Below are positions 50,662 through 59,897 of a stretch of 64,000 nucleotides of DNA, piece after piece. The position numbers and the translations under genes were made by a program. Within the stretch, counting starts at the first letter, position 1; each line of letters begins with the position of its first letter. Source of the DNA: Clostridium felsineum DSM 794 (GTDB lineage Bacteria; Bacillota; Clostridia; Clostridiales; Clostridiaceae). The notes under the pieces are model-generated. The model did not search any database. It was not told the DNA's origin and worked only from the letters and a program-made list of their open reading frames with translations. The stretch lies in contig NZ_CP096980.1 in the NCBI RefSeq assembly GCF_002006355.2, forward strand, positions 2,108,001-2,172,000, read 5' to 3'.

Positions 50662-51888
50662 ATGTCAAAATGTAGATTTTGTGGAACTGAACTAATGCAT
50701 ACTTTTGCCGATTTAGGTATGTCGCCTTTGTCAAATTCTTACTTAAAAAAAGATCAACTTAATATTAAAGAAGAATTTTATCCACTTCATGCTTATGTAT
50801 GTGAAAAGTGTTTTTTAGTTCAACTTGAGGAATTTGAATCACCTCAAAATATATTTTCTGATTATGCATATTTTAGTTCTTATTCAGAAAGTTGGCTTAT
50901 GCATGCTAAAGAATATACAGAAATGATGATTGGAAGATTTAATATTGATACAAGTGAGTGCATTGTAGAAATAGCAAGTAATGATGGGTATCTTCTGAAA
51001 AATTTTAAAGAAAAACATTACAATAATGTACTTGGAATAGAACCAGCACAAAATATTGCAGAAATAGCTAATGAAAAAGGTATAAAAACAATCTCAGAGT
51101 TTTTTGGAACTAAATTAGCAGGTGTATTGAAAAATAAACATAAGGCAGATGTTCTCATAGGAAACAATGTTCTTGCGCATGTCCCCGATATTAATGATTT
51201 TGTAGAAGGAATGAAAATAATACTTAATAATAAAGGTATAATAACTATGGAATTTCCTCATTTATTAAGATTAATAAATGAAAATCAATTTGATACAATA
51301 TACCACGAACACTTTTCTTATTTATCACTTATTTCAGTAAAAAAAATATTTGAGACTCATGGACTTGAAATATTTGATGTTGAAGAATTAAAAACACATG
51401 GTGGTTCTTTAAGAATATACGCAAGACATAAAGAGAATATTAGTTTAACAGTAAGTGAAAATGTACAAAAGATCTTAAATGAAGAACTAAAAAGTGGATT
51501 AAATAAAGTGGAGAGTTATAGGGAGTTTTCAGAAAAAATAAAGAAAACTAAAAGAAATATATTAAGCTTTTTTATAGATGCTAAAAATAATGGAAAAAGT
51601 ATTGTTGGGTATGGAGCTCCTGCAAAGGGAAATACACTCCTTAATTACTGTGGAATAGCTAATGATTTTTTGGATTATACAGTAGATATAAGTCCACATA
51701 AGCAAGGTTTATACCTTCCAGGAAGTCATGTTCCAATTTATTCACCAGATAGAATACGAGATACTAAACCTGATTATGTAATAATTCTTCCTTGGAATTT
51801 AAAAAGTGAAATAGTAAAACAAATGGAGTTTATTAGAGATTGGAATGGAAAATTTGTAACATTGATTCCTAGTGTAGAGGTGTTTTAA
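50662..51888 (+). CDS. NDP-hexose C-methyltransferase (TylC3/NovU-like)
   Basis: This 408-residue SAM-dependent enzyme has three parts. The N-terminal zinc finger has Cys pairs in CRFCGTELMHTF and CEKCF. The methyltransferase core has VEIASNDGYLLKNFKE, LGIEPAQNIAEIA and NNVLAHVPDINDFVEGM. The C-terminal domain has VGYGAPAKGNTLLNYCGIA and DYVIILPWNLKSEI. This layout is that of sugar C3/C5-methyltransferases. Placed after rfbF and rfbG, it should add a methyl branch to a CDP-4-keto-6-deoxyhexose. AAGGAGGAG precedes the ATG. Confidence 0.88.
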   Translation: MSKCRFCGTELMHTFADLGMSPLSNSYLKKDQLNIKEEFYPLHAYVCEKCFLVQLEEFESPQNIFSDYAYFSSYSESWLMHAKEYTEMMIGRFNIDTSECIVEIASNDGYLLKNFKEKHYNNVLGIEPAQNIAEIANEKGIKTISEFFGTKLAGVLKNKHKADVLIGNNVLAHVPDINDFVEGMKIILNNKGIITMEFPHLLRLINENQFDTIYHEHFSYLSLISVKKIFETHGLEIFDVEELKTHGGSLRIYARHKENISLTVSENVQKILNEELKSGLNKVESYREFSEKIKKTKRNILSFFIDAKNNGKSIVGYGAPAKGNTLLNYCGIANDFLDYTVDISPHKQGLYLPGSHVPIYSPDRIRDTKPDYVIILPWNLKSEIVKQMEFIRDWNGKFVTLIPSVEVF

Positions 51889-52416
51889 TTGATATTTAAA
51901 GAAACAAAATTAAGAGGTGTATATATAATTGAAATAGAACCAGTTGAAGATGAAAGGGGTTTTTTTGCACGTTCGTGGTGTAAAGAAGAACTTGATAAAT
52001 ATAATTTGGATTCTAATTTAGTTCAATGTAATATATCCTTTAACAAAAAAAAAGGAACGCTTAGAGGAATGCATTTTCAAAAAAAACCTCATGAAGAAGT
52101 GAAAATTGTAAGATGTACTAAAGGTTCAATTTATGATGTAGTTGTTGACATAAGAAAAGATTCAGAAACATACATGAAATGTATTTCTGTTGAATTATCT
52201 GATAAAAACAGAAAGATGATATATATACCTAAAGGGTTTGCACATGGATTTCAAACACTTGAAGATAACACAGAAGTATTTTATCAAATGTCTGAGTTTT
52301 ATCATCCTGAATGTGCCTCTGGAATTAAGTGGGATAGTAAGAATATTAATATTCAATGGCCTATAAAAGAAAAAATAATTTCAGTAAAGGATAAAGAATA
52401 TAACGATTTAGAATAG
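51889..52416 (+). CDS. rfbC: RmlC/RfbC-like sugar 3,5-epimerase
   Basis: The 175-residue cupin enzyme has the conserved start LRGVYIIEIEPVEDERGFFA, the catalytic histidine in GTLRGMHFQKKPHEEVKIV, VVVDIRKDSETY with the paired Asp, IPKGFAHGFQTLEDNTEVFY and a final YQMSEFYHPECASGI. It epimerises C3 and/or C5 of a 4-keto-6-deoxy sugar; in this cassette the donor is probably CDP- rather than dTDP-linked. The TTG start is directly after the preceding stop, with GAGGTG within the end of that gene. Confidence 0.87.
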   Translation: MIFKETKLRGVYIIEIEPVEDERGFFARSWCKEELDKYNLDSNLVQCNISFNKKKGTLRGMHFQKKPHEEVKIVRCTKGSIYDVVVDIRKDSETYMKCISVELSDKNRKMIYIPKGFAHGFQTLEDNTEVFYQMSEFYHPECASGIKWDSKNINIQWPIKEKIISVKDKEYNDLE

Positions 52417-52541
52417 GTGTGTTTTGTTAATATAATTAAGTGTGTTTTTATGATGTGATTTTTATAAAAAATATGCTTGCTATTTAAGATAAAAGTGTAT
52501 AAAAAAATAAATAAATTATCGAATTTTAGGAGATGATTAGC

Positions 52542-53308
52542 ATGAAAATATTAATGGATACAGATAATAATAAGATGTCAATTGAAGAAAATGGAATCAA
52601 TAAACAAATAGAGTTGTATTCTAAAGAAGCATTTGAAATAATATCAAATCAGTGGGTAAAAAGTAGGTTGGAATGAAAAATATACATATACATTTAGCTG
52701 GTTTGACAAGACCTATAATTCAATTGCCTGAAGATATGGTGAGGATTCAAGAGGTTATATATGATTTGAAACCTGACTGTATTATTGAAACAGGAGTAGC
52801 CCATGGAGGCTCTTTAGTGTATTATGCAAGTTTATGTAAAGCAATGGGAAAAGGAAGAGTTATTGGGGTAGATATTGAAATAAGACCTCATAATAGAAAA
52901 GCAATCGAGGAACATGAGCTATATCCATTAATAACATTAATAGAGGGAAATTCAACTAGTGACGAAGTTATTAATAATGTCAAAAATCTTATAAAGGAAG
53001 ATGAGACAGTATTAGTTATATTAGATTCATGCCATACAGAAGAGCATGTTACTAGTGAATTAGAGTTATATTCTAAGTTTGTAACAAAGGAATCATACAT
53101 TATTGTTCAAGATGGTATAATGAAAGACTTAGATGATGTTCCTAGAGGGAATATTTCTTGGAAAAAGGACAACCCTTCAGTAGCAGCTATCAACTTTTTG
53201 AAAAAACATAGTGATTTTATTTTAGAACAGCCAAACTGGAAGTTTAATGAGAGTAATTTAGATCAAAATATAACTGAATGGCCAAATGCATGGTTAAAAA
53301 GGAAATAG
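52542..53308 (+). pseudogene. CmcI/cephalosporin-hydroxylase-family methyltransferase, broken by two frameshifts
   Basis: From ATG 52542 (TTTTAGGAG upstream) the frame reads MKILMDTDNNKMSIEENGIN, LYSKEAFEIISNQWVK and then stops at 52674-52676. Removing one A from the run just after GTA restores VGWNEKYTYTFSWF in the next frame. A second extra base near 52700 restores TRPIIQLPEDMVRIQEVIYD, which runs to 53308 with IIETGVAHGGSLVYYA, IGVDIEI and VILDSCHTEEHV. The span of 767 bases is two over a multiple of three, as expected. This family methylates sugars in surface-glycan clusters. A downstream ATG at 52673 gives 211 residues but a wrong first 15 codons. Confidence 0.85.
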
Positions 53309-53537
53309 TTTTATTACAATAAAATTAAAGGAGATATAACAAACAAATGTAAAATTTTGATTCTATTGGGTGTATCTAATTAAGGAATTGAATTTTATAG
53401 AAAATAAGTACAATAAGAAATTATATGCTATAAAATTTTAATCATAATAGAAAAACTAAAATTATGAAAATATAAAACTATAAATCATTTAATTAGTTAC
53501 ATCTTATAGTATTAGATAGTTGAAAGGAAGTAATATT
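53309..53537. other. 229-base gene-free gap with an orphan ribosome binding site
   Basis: AAAGGAGA (about 53327-53334) is followed by an ATG that runs straight into TAA (ATGTAA). It has no usable frame, so a gene may have been lost here. Otherwise the stretch is AT-rich with no clear promoter or terminator. Confidence 0.4.
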
Positions 53538-55109
53538 ATGGATAATGTTAAATTTACTATATTGATACCAACTAGAAATAGAGCAGAAACTTTAAAGTAT
53601 TGTTTGATGACATGTATAAATCAAAATTATGATAATTATGAAATAATAGTTTCAGATAACTGTAGTTCTGATAATACAAGGGAAGTTATAGAAAGTTTAA
53701 ACTGTAATAAAATAAAGTATTATAAAACAAAAGAGCTATTACCAATGACTAAGAATTATCAATTTGCGTTAGAAAAAGTTAAAGGAGAATATGTTATATG
53801 TCTAGGAGATGATGATGGATTACATTTTCATGCACTAGAGTTATTAAATAAAGTAATAAAATTAGTAAAGGCACCAGTAATACACTGGGATTTAAACTAT
53901 TATTCATGGCCAAATTATTTGCTCAACAATTTGGCAAATTATTTACAACTAAAAAAAATCAAAAAAAGTGAATTCTTTTGTGGGGAGGAAAAAATAAAGA
54001 AAGTTCTTAACTTTGAGGAAAGATATGATGTATTGCCAATGCTTTATATGAATTCTGCCATTAAAGTGGATTTTATAAGAGGAATAGAAAAAAAGAATGT
54101 AAAAGTATTTGATTCTTGTGCACCTGATGTATATTCTGGATTAGTAATTGCATATTATGCGAAATACTTTTTTTATTTGGGATTCCCTGTAAGCATTGCG
54201 GGATCAAGTAAAAAAAGCAATGGCATGGGAAGTATAACTTTAATAGAAGGAAATAGCGTTACTAAAGAATTTAGCATGCTAAACGAAAAATTCGGAATTA
54301 GATATTATTCTAGTTTTGATAAAATAAGATTTTCTGAAACATTAGCTGTTGAGGATTCAATGAATCATGCCCTGTCTAATTTCTTACCACGTAATAATAA
54401 ATTCAATATAGATTATAAGGCTTTAATATCAAGGTTAGTAGAGGATGTCAGACACTGCTGTGGATATTATTCAGAGGATGGAGAAAAAATTTTTAAAGAA
54501 ACGTTAACATATGTATATGATGTTATTAAAAGTAAATTTGATGATGATATAAAAGTATTTTTTGAGAACGAAATATTGAAAAAATTAAAGCCTATAGAAT
54601 ACTATGACTTTAACGAAAAGTTTTTTCCTGATTTTAACGATAAATACTTAGTTATAGATGCAAAAAACTTTGAAGCTACTAATATATTTGAAATAGCCAA
54701 GTTATCTGAAAATATATTAGGTTATAAACTTAGAGTAGATGAGTATGAAAAAAAATTGAAAAAGGTAATTAAAGCTGTAAATAAAATATGCACAAATAAC
54801 AATATAGGTATTTATGGAGCAAATACTCATGGTAAGGTAGTGTTAAAACTAATAGAGTATATATGTGATATTAAAGATTATAATATTTATTTCTTTGATT
54901 CAGATAAAAACAAGTGGGGAACTAAGATTGAAGAATATACTATTAACAATCCCGAACTTATAAAAAAAATGAATATTGATAAGGTTGTAATTTGTAGTTA
55001 TACATATCAAGAAGAAATATATAAAACTTTGAAAGAGTTGATAGACGATAGTAAAATCATGAAATTATATACAAGCGATGAAGAGTTCTATTTTGATATT
55101 TTAGTATGA
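53538..55109 (+). CDS. Family 2 glycosyltransferase with a C-terminal Rossmann-like module
   Basis: The 523-residue protein starts with a GT-A domain: FTILIPTRNRAETLKYCLMT, YEIIVSDNCSSDNTREVIES, VKGEYVICLGDDDGLHFHAL with the DDD metal motif. A long middle follows, and from about residue 420 a separate module has IGIYGANTHGKVVLKLIEY, then IYFFDSDKNKWG and DKVVICSYTYQEEIYKTL. The module resembles the NAD/nucleotide-binding tail found on the next three transferases. ATG 53538 is chosen because AAAGGAAG at 53523-53530 has correct spacing. It likely adds one sugar of the surface glycan. Confidence 0.83.
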   Translation: MDNVKFTILIPTRNRAETLKYCLMTCINQNYDNYEIIVSDNCSSDNTREVIESLNCNKIKYYKTKELLPMTKNYQFALEKVKGEYVICLGDDDGLHFHALELLNKVIKLVKAPVIHWDLNYYSWPNYLLNNLANYLQLKKIKKSEFFCGEEKIKKVLNFEERYDVLPMLYMNSAIKVDFIRGIEKKNVKVFDSCAPDVYSGLVIAYYAKYFFYLGFPVSIAGSSKKSNGMGSITLIEGNSVTKEFSMLNEKFGIRYYSSFDKIRFSETLAVEDSMNHALSNFLPRNNKFNIDYKALISRLVEDVRHCCGYYSEDGEKIFKETLTYVYDVIKSKFDDDIKVFFENEILKKLKPIEYYDFNEKFFPDFNDKYLVIDAKNFEATNIFEIAKLSENILGYKLRVDEYEKKLKKVIKAVNKICTNNNIGIYGANTHGKVVLKLIEYICDIKDYNIYFFDSDKNKWGTKIEEYTINNPELIKKMNIDKVVICSYTYQEEIYKTLKELIDDSKIMKLYTSDEEFYFDILV

Positions 55110-55146
55110 TAATATAAAAAATATTGTTAGACAAAGGGAAGGGGAA

Positions 55147-56175
55147 ATGAAGGTGAACGAAATACCTAAAATAATACATTATTGTTGGTTTGGTGGAAAT
55201 CCGAAAAACAGTATTATTGAAAAATGCATGAAATCATGGAAGAAATATTTACCTGATTATACTTTTGTAGAATGGAGTGAAAATAATTTTAATATTAATT
55301 CTGTTAAATTTGTAAAAGAAGCTTATAAAAATAAAAAATGGGCATTTGTTAGTGATTATGTGAGACTATATGCTTTATATAATCAGGGAGGAATATATCT
55401 AGATACGGATGTTGAGATAACGAATAATTTAGATAAATTTTTGAATGGTGGTTTTTTTGCCGGATTTGAAACAGAGGAATTTATAGGCACTGGAGTTATT
55501 GGTAGTAAACCCAAACACTCATTTTTAAGTAAGGTACTTAAATACTATGAAAATTTAAGCTTTGAGTATTTTAAAGATAAACTTGGTAGTATAGTAATAC
55601 CTAAGATATTAACTGAAAATTTAATTAATGGATATGAATTAAAGAAGATTGATGGAGAACAAATACTAAAGGATGAAATATATATATATCCTAGAACTAC
55701 TTTCTGTATAAAAAGTATACAAAAGGATAATTATGCTATACATCATTTTAATGGTTCATGGTTGCCAAATGAAGAGTTGAAAGATGAAAAAATGAAATAC
55801 AAGAAGAATTATATTTTGTTATCAGAACTTACTAATGCTTATCTAAGTAATGAGAATTCATATGTAGAACAAATTAAAAAATTAAATTCAAATCATATGG
55901 CAATATACGGTATTGGTAATATAGGAAAAATGTTTTATAGTCAACTAAAAAATAATAATATTAAAGTAGAATTGTTTATAGATAATAATTCAATAACTAA
56001 TATTTATGATGGAGTCAATATTGCTAAGTCTCATAAAAATGAAATTGAAAATATTGATTGTATAATTGTTACAGTAACATATGAATTTTATAAGATAAAA
56101 GAAAACTTAGAGAAAATAACTGGGGCGAAAATTGTTTCATTAGAAGAAATATTAGGAGTTAATGTATTGTTTTAA
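55147..56175 (+). CDS. GT32-type glycosyltransferase with a C-terminal Rossmann-like module
   Basis: The 342-residue protein has the GT32 (capsular polysaccharide, OCH1-like) signature: IPKIIHYCWFGGNPKNSIIE, FVSDYVRLYALYNQGGIYLD and the DTD metal motif at residues 86-88. GTGVIGSKPKHSFL and YAIHHFNGSW follow. From about residue 250 comes MAIYGIGNIGKMFYSQLKNN, ELFIDNN and CIIVTVTYEFYKIKENL, the same tail type as its neighbours. The purine-rich AAGGGAAGGGG is close to the ATG. The sugar donor is unknown. Confidence 0.83.
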   Translation: MKVNEIPKIIHYCWFGGNPKNSIIEKCMKSWKKYLPDYTFVEWSENNFNINSVKFVKEAYKNKKWAFVSDYVRLYALYNQGGIYLDTDVEITNNLDKFLNGGFFAGFETEEFIGTGVIGSKPKHSFLSKVLKYYENLSFEYFKDKLGSIVIPKILTENLINGYELKKIDGEQILKDEIYIYPRTTFCIKSIQKDNYAIHHFNGSWLPNEELKDEKMKYKKNYILLSELTNAYLSNENSYVEQIKKLNSNHMAIYGIGNIGKMFYSQLKNNNIKVELFIDNNSITNIYDGVNIAKSHKNEIENIDCIIVTVTYEFYKIKENLEKITGAKIVSLEEILGVNVLF

Positions 56176-56207
56176 CTAATAACTTATCTAATAGGGAGGT
56201 GCTTAAT

Positions 56208-57218
56208 ATGGATAAATGTAAAATCTCAATTGTTATGCCAGTGTATAATTCAAAGGAATATTTGAAAGAGGCAATTGAGAGCATATTAAATCAAACTTAC
56301 AGAGATTTTCAATTTATAATTATAGATGATGGATCTACTGATGGTTCACTAGATTTAATTAATGAATATAAAGAGATGGATGATAGAATTGTAGTTATTT
56401 CAAGGGAAAATAAAGGACTTGTTTTTTCATTAAATGAAGGAATAAGTTTAGCAATAGGTAAATATATTGCTAGAATGGATTCAGATGATATATCAATCCA
56501 TGATAGAATTGAAAAACAGTTTAATTTTCTAGAGGCAAATAGGGACATTGATATATTAGGTACAAACCTATATGTTTTTGGTAATGTAACAGAAAAACAA
56601 AAAGCTGCTTATTACGAAGAATTAGCTGCAAAATTTAATGATAATAATATAGAAGAAATATTTTTGACATCATGTGCAATATCACATCCATCAGTAATGT
56701 TTAAGAAAGAAGTATTTACAAAGTTGGGGGGATATAACGAAGAATATGATACTGCAGAAGACTATGATTTGTGGTTAAGAGCAATAAAAGGTGGATATAA
56801 AATATCAAGATTAGATGAGAGATTAGTTAGGTATAGAATTCATAATAAGTCTAAAACGGCTAGAGAATGGTCAAGTTATAAAACATTAAAGTTTAGCATG
56901 AAAGCAAAATTAAATTATATTAAAGATTTTAAGAATGATGATAAAGTTAACTATATAATCTGGGGTGCAGGAACAGCAGGAAAATTTGCAAAAGAGGTTG
57001 TTGATAAAGAGACAGATAATTTTAATTTTATGGGATTTGTTGATAAATTTAAAACAGGAGATTTGTGCGGATATAAAATATACAAGCCTGAAGAAATAGC
57101 TAAAATAAAAGCTGATTATATCTTCATAGCTACAGCACCAGGAAAAAAAGAAGCTAATGATTTTCTGATAAATATTGGATTGAAAAAAGTTGAAGATTAT
57201 ATAGATTTTGTAGTATAA
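56208..57218 (+). CDS. Family 2 glycosyltransferase with Rossmann-like tail (tandem copy A)
   Basis: The 336-residue protein has the GT-A start ISIVMPVYNSKEYLKEAIES, FIIIDDGSTDGSLDLINEY and IARMDSDDISIHDRIEKQ with the DxDD metal site, followed by AEDYDLWLRAIKGGYKI. From residue 247 the tail has YIIWGAGTAGKFAKEVVDK, FMGFVDKFKTGDLCGY and ADYIFIATAPGKKEAN. GGGAGG at 56194-56199 selects ATG 56208. It is a clear tandem paralogue of the next gene over the whole length. Confidence 0.87.
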   Translation: MDKCKISIVMPVYNSKEYLKEAIESILNQTYRDFQFIIIDDGSTDGSLDLINEYKEMDDRIVVISRENKGLVFSLNEGISLAIGKYIARMDSDDISIHDRIEKQFNFLEANRDIDILGTNLYVFGNVTEKQKAAYYEELAAKFNDNNIEEIFLTSCAISHPSVMFKKEVFTKLGGYNEEYDTAEDYDLWLRAIKGGYKISRLDERLVRYRIHNKSKTAREWSSYKTLKFSMKAKLNYIKDFKNDDKVNYIIWGAGTAGKFAKEVVDKETDNFNFMGFVDKFKTGDLCGYKIYKPEEIAKIKADYIFIATAPGKKEANDFLINIGLKKVEDYIDFVV

Positions 57219-57246
57219 AGGAAAAAGTTTATAGGGGGTGATAATT

Positions 57247-58248
57247 GTGAATAGTATAAGCGTTATTATGCCAGTATATAATTCAGAAAAATATTTAAGA
57301 AATGCTATTGAAAGTGTACTTAGTCAGACCTATAAAAACTTTGAATTTATAATAATCAACGATGGTTCTACCGATAATTCTATTAATATAATAAATGAAT
57401 ATGCTAAATTAGATGATAGAATTATTGTTGTTTCAAGGAAAAATAGAGGGCTGGTATATACATTAAACGAAGCGATAAATTTAGCAAAAGGTGAGTACAT
57501 AGTAAGAATGGATGCGGATGATATTTGTATTCCTGAAAGATTAGAAAAGCAAATTAATTTCTTTAAAGAACATAAAGATATAGATATATTAGGTACTGAA
57601 GTCAAGACTTTTGGAGATGTGTCACCTGAGATAAAAATAAGAGATGAAAATAAATTAAATAGAACCTTTGATATAGGTAAGAGCAATAGAGAAACAATAA
57701 TAAATTATTGGTATTGTTTGGCTCATCCATCTATAATGTTAAAAAAATCTATACTTAATAAATTAAAAGGATATAGAAACTTTAAATCAGAGGATCTTGA
57801 TTTATGGTTAAGAGCAATAAAAGCAAAGCTAAATATATACAAGCTTAATGAAAAACTTATTTATTTTAGACTTCATGATGATTCCAAAACTAAGGTGGAT
57901 AATAAGAATAATGAAGGACTAAAGGATGGAATTAAAATAAAGCTAATGGACGTTTTTGAAAATAAAATTGAAGATGATTTTAAATACATAATATGGGGTG
58001 CAAGTAATGGTGGTAAAACTACAAAGGAAGTTGTAGATAAATATTTTAAAAAGTCTAAATGTGTTGGATTTATCGATAAGTTTAAAGCTGGAGAATTTTT
58101 GAATAGAAGAATTTTTAGTCCAGAAAGTGTTGAGAATATTGAATTCGATTATGTTTTTATTGCGACAGAACCAGGAAAAGAAGAAGCTATTGGAAAGTTA
58201 AAAGAAATAGGTTTAAAAAGTATAGACGACTTTTTTTGCACCGTCTGA
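57247..58248 (+). CDS. Family 2 glycosyltransferase with Rossmann-like tail (tandem copy B)
   Basis: The 333-residue protein is a duplicate of the preceding gene. Matching blocks are SVIMPVYNSEKYLRNAIESV, FIIINDGSTDNSINIINEY, IVRMDADDICIPERLEKQ, SEDLDLWLRAIKAKLNI, and the tail YIIWGASNGGKTTKEVVDK with FDYVFIATEPGKEEA. I use GTG 57247 because AGGGGGTG at 57233-57240 has proper spacing to it. The two copies have diverged enough to add different sugars or linkages. Confidence 0.86.
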   Translation: MNSISVIMPVYNSEKYLRNAIESVLSQTYKNFEFIIINDGSTDNSINIINEYAKLDDRIIVVSRKNRGLVYTLNEAINLAKGEYIVRMDADDICIPERLEKQINFFKEHKDIDILGTEVKTFGDVSPEIKIRDENKLNRTFDIGKSNRETIINYWYCLAHPSIMLKKSILNKLKGYRNFKSEDLDLWLRAIKAKLNIYKLNEKLIYFRLHDDSKTKVDNKNNEGLKDGIKIKLMDVFENKIEDDFKYIIWGASNGGKTTKEVVDKYFKKSKCVGFIDKFKAGEFLNRRIFSPESVENIEFDYVFIATEPGKEEAIGKLKEIGLKSIDDFFCTV

Positions 58249-58272
58249 TATTTTAAGAACAGGGGTAATAAA

Positions 58273-59628
58273 ATGAAAAAGTTAGCAGTGGTAATTTGCA
58301 ATTATAATAAAAAGGATTATGTACTGAAATGTATAGCTTCAGTTCTTAAATCCTCATATAAAGATTTGGATATTTATGTTATAGATAATGCATCTAATGA
58401 TGAATCTATAGAAGCTATTAAAAATGAATTCTTAAGTAAAGTGAATTTGATTGAAAATAAGCAAAATTTGGGTGGATCTGGTGGCTTTAACACAGGAATA
58501 AAAGAAGCCTTAAAGCACCAATATAAATATATTATGCTTTTAGATAATGATGTTATTTTAGATAAAAATGCAATAGAAAATTCAGTTGATTATATAGAGA
58601 AGAATATAGATACTGCTGTAGTTGGTTCAAAGATATATTCAATGGATAATAAAAATAAGATTCAGGAAATGGGAGCAAAAATTGATTTTCAAAATTTTTA
58701 TATAGAGCCACTATATAAAGGATATACTGATAGCGCTGATTTACCAGAAGTAGTTCAATGTGATTATGTTCCTGCATGTGCTATGTTAATAAGAGTTGAA
58801 GCTTTAAAAAAAGTTGGTATGATGGATGAAGGGAATTTTATATATTGGGACGATATTGACTTTGGATATAGGTTTAAAAAAGAAGGATATAAGGTTTCTG
58901 TTTATTCAAAATCAATAGTTTGGCATAAGATGGGCGTAGCTCAAAGAACAAATACTTTTGGAACATATTACTTTTGGCGTAATAGAATACATTTCTTTTC
59001 TAAATATATTGAAAAAAGCAAAGTTGAGAAATTTTCTTTGAAGTTATTTGATGAAGTTATGCAGGCAGTATATTCTTGTAATTATATTGGAAAATACAAC
59101 AGTGCTAGAACAATACTTACAGCAGTAGATGATGCTGTGAACAATGTACGAAAAAAAGCAGATGAAGAAAAAATACTACATATTGAAAATATAGAGGATA
59201 GATTTTCTAATATAATTAAAAATAAGAAAGACATACTTATAGTAAATGATTTAAGTATAGAGATTTTGAGAAATGTTATAGAAAAACTCAAAAGCTTAAA
59301 TTACAGAGGAAAATTAAATATAGCTGTAGAAAAAGATATAGATAAAATAAAAAATCAATTTAAAGAGTGTGATGTACAGAATTTAAAAAATACTAACTTG
59401 AGTAAGCATGAATTGGTAATTAAATTATGTAATCATATATTTGATGTAAGATATAAAATAGAAAATAATTTAGTTTATGTTGATAGATTTTTTAATGTAA
59501 TAGAGTCTGAAAGAGATAAAGGTTATGTAGCTAACTATGATTATACATATAATTTAATGAAAAATACATGGTATCCTATATTAGAAAGTAAAATAAGAAA
59601 ATTGAATAAAGAGTTAAGTTCGAAATAA
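58273..59628 (+). CDS. Rhamnosyltransferase-like family 2 glycosyltransferase
   Basis: The 451-residue protein has LAVVICNYNKKDYVLKCIAS, VIDNASNDESIEAI, LGGSGGFNTGIKEAL, YIMLLDNDVILDKNAIEN with a DND metal motif, and GNFIYWDDIDFGYRFKKEGY with the WDD-E-like general-base region. These features are those of WbbL/GlfT2-type enzymes. The C-terminal 150 residues (from about ILIVNDLSIEILRNVIEKL) are an extra helical/strand module I do not recognise. It is the last gene before a strong terminator. Confidence 0.84.
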   Translation: MKKLAVVICNYNKKDYVLKCIASVLKSSYKDLDIYVIDNASNDESIEAIKNEFLSKVNLIENKQNLGGSGGFNTGIKEALKHQYKYIMLLDNDVILDKNAIENSVDYIEKNIDTAVVGSKIYSMDNKNKIQEMGAKIDFQNFYIEPLYKGYTDSADLPEVVQCDYVPACAMLIRVEALKKVGMMDEGNFIYWDDIDFGYRFKKEGYKVSVYSKSIVWHKMGVAQRTNTFGTYYFWRNRIHFFSKYIEKSKVEKFSLKLFDEVMQAVYSCNYIGKYNSARTILTAVDDAVNNVRKKADEEKILHIENIEDRFSNIIKNKKDILIVNDLSIEILRNVIEKLKSLNYRGKLNIAVEKDIDKIKNQFKECDVQNLKNTNLSKHELVIKLCNHIFDVRYKIENNLVYVDRFFNVIESERDKGYVANYDYTYNLMKNTWYPILESKIRKLNKELSSK

Positions 59629-59651
59629 TATATAGGGGTTAAAAATTTTAA

Positions 59652-59697
59652 AGATACTAGTTATAGCGAAATTTGCTATAATTAGTATCTTTTTTTG
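59652..59697 (+). terminator. Strong intrinsic terminator closing the glycosyltransferase operon
   Basis: AGATACTAGTTATAGC (59652-59667) pairs with GCTATAATTAGTATCT (59675-59690), 15 pairs plus one G-U, followed by TTTTTTT. Confidence 0.93.
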
Positions 59698-59733
59698 TTA
59701 TGTAAAAAATCTATAAAATAAAGTATAAATAAA

Positions 59734-59762
59734 CAAATATATAGAACGATAATATATGTAAA
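59734..59762 (+). promoter_or_regulatory. Imperfect sigma-D-like site before gmd
   Basis: CAAA (59734-59737), 17 bases, AACGATAA (59755-59762). The -10 box equals that of the yjfB-like gene, but the -35 is off by one base and the spacer is two longer than in the six good sites. No clear sigma-A promoter is seen in this 200-base gap either. Confidence 0.3.
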
Positions 59763-59897
59763 TGTCACATAAACAAGAAAAAAGTATAAAAAAATAGAAA
59801 AATGTTTATTATTGCTTGAAATATATTTTTAGAATTAATAAAGCATAGTTTGGGAAATAATATATTTATTGAGATAGTAGTTAAAGGAGGAATCGCA

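Noticed and set aside
52673..53308. Intact 211-residue methyltransferase gene starting at ATG 52673
   Set aside because: Its first 15 codons do not fit the family, while the other frames supply the missing VGWN...TFSW segment. I treat it as the last part of a frameshifted gene starting at 52542.
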